A DNA stretch of 6,392 nt from Actinomycetota bacterium. GTDB lineage: Bacteria > Actinomycetota > Acidimicrobiia > Acidimicrobiales > Microtrichaceae. A model generated the notes under the pieces. The model made no database searches. It saw only the letters and a list, made by a program, of their open reading frames with translations, and had not been told where the DNA came from. Location: assembly GCA_018268735.1 (NCBI GenBank), contig JAFDWA010000100.1, positions 1 to 6,392 of the forward strand, in the 5' to 3' direction. Made by a program: the position numbers and the translations under genes. Shown one piece after another: positions 6,338 to 6,392 of this stretch. How positions within the stretch are numbered: the first letter of the stretch is position 1; the number at the start of each line of letters is the position of its first letter.

Positions 6338-6392
6338 GTGGTCGCTCGACCTGCCGGTCGAGTCGTGGGTGAGCCGTGTGCGGGCGGGTGGT
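6338..6392. promoter_or_regulatory. Upstream region of the SpoIIM-like gene with a 7-bp inverted repeat
   Basis: These 55 bases hold the 5' untranslated region of the SpoIIM-like gene and perhaps part of its promoter. CTCGACC (6345-6351) and GGTCGAG (6356-6362) form a perfect stem with a four-base loop, ending seven bases upstream of the ATG as read on the minus strand. No convincing -10/-35 pair and no strong Shine-Dalgarno is visible. By recalled actinobacterial synteny an RDD-family gene may start divergently to the right, making this part of a shared promoter region; that gene lies outside the window. Confidence 0.4.

Noticed and set aside
1..6392. Mobile element, defence system, CRISPR or RNA gene
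   Set aside because: No transposase, integrase, direct-repeat array, tRNA cloverleaf or nuclease/toxin motif was found on either strand. Codon bias is broadly uniform, and the gene set looks like a chromosomal core cassette.

Overview
The window is a dense, very GC-rich stretch (roughly 70% by eye). Every real gene has a strong G/C third-position bias and GTG or ATG starts. The gene content and order point to a high-GC Gram-positive bacterium (Actinomycetota). The class cannot be fixed from sequence alone; an acidimicrobial or other environmental lineage is a guess. There are no tRNA or rRNA genes, CRISPR arrays, insertion sequences or phage genes, and nothing looks recently transferred.

Layout: five genes run left to right as one apparent operon. 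They are (1) a polytopic membrane protein whose reading frame is still open at the left edge (19-846); (2) a two-helix membrane protein with a C-terminal DUF4129 domain (833-1759); (3) a DUF4350 membrane protein (1756-2976); (4) a MoxR-family AAA+ ATPase (2969-3994); and (5) a DUF58 protein with a von Willebrand A-like C-terminal region (4017-5336). Genes 1/2, 2/3 and 3/4 overlap by 14, 4 and 8 nt, and only 22 nt separate genes 4 and 5, so translational coupling is likely throughout. On the opposite strand a SpoIIM-family (DUF95) membrane protein (6337 down to 5303) converges on the operon, and its 3' end overlaps the end of the DUF58 gene by 34 nt. The last 55 nt form the upstream region of the SpoIIM-like gene and contain a short perfect hairpin.

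From memory, this order (membrane protein, DUF4129, DUF4350, MoxR, DUF58, then an inverted SpoIIM-like gene) matches a block conserved in actinobacteria and seen in Mycobacterium tuberculosis around Rv3689-Rv3694c, where an RDD-family membrane gene follows divergently. If so, an RDD gene probably starts just beyond the right edge. The likely working picture is a membrane-anchored MoxR chaperone machine. The soluble hexameric ATPase would act with the DUF58 protein as partner or adaptor, while the DUF4350 and DUF4129 proteins present extracytoplasmic or cytoplasmic domains at the membrane. The substrate and physiological role are unknown to me.

The items most worth checking are non-coding: a 12-bp perfect inverted repeat starting inside the stop codon of gene 1, the 34-nt convergent overlap, and the hairpin covering the ribosome-binding region of the SpoIIM-like gene.
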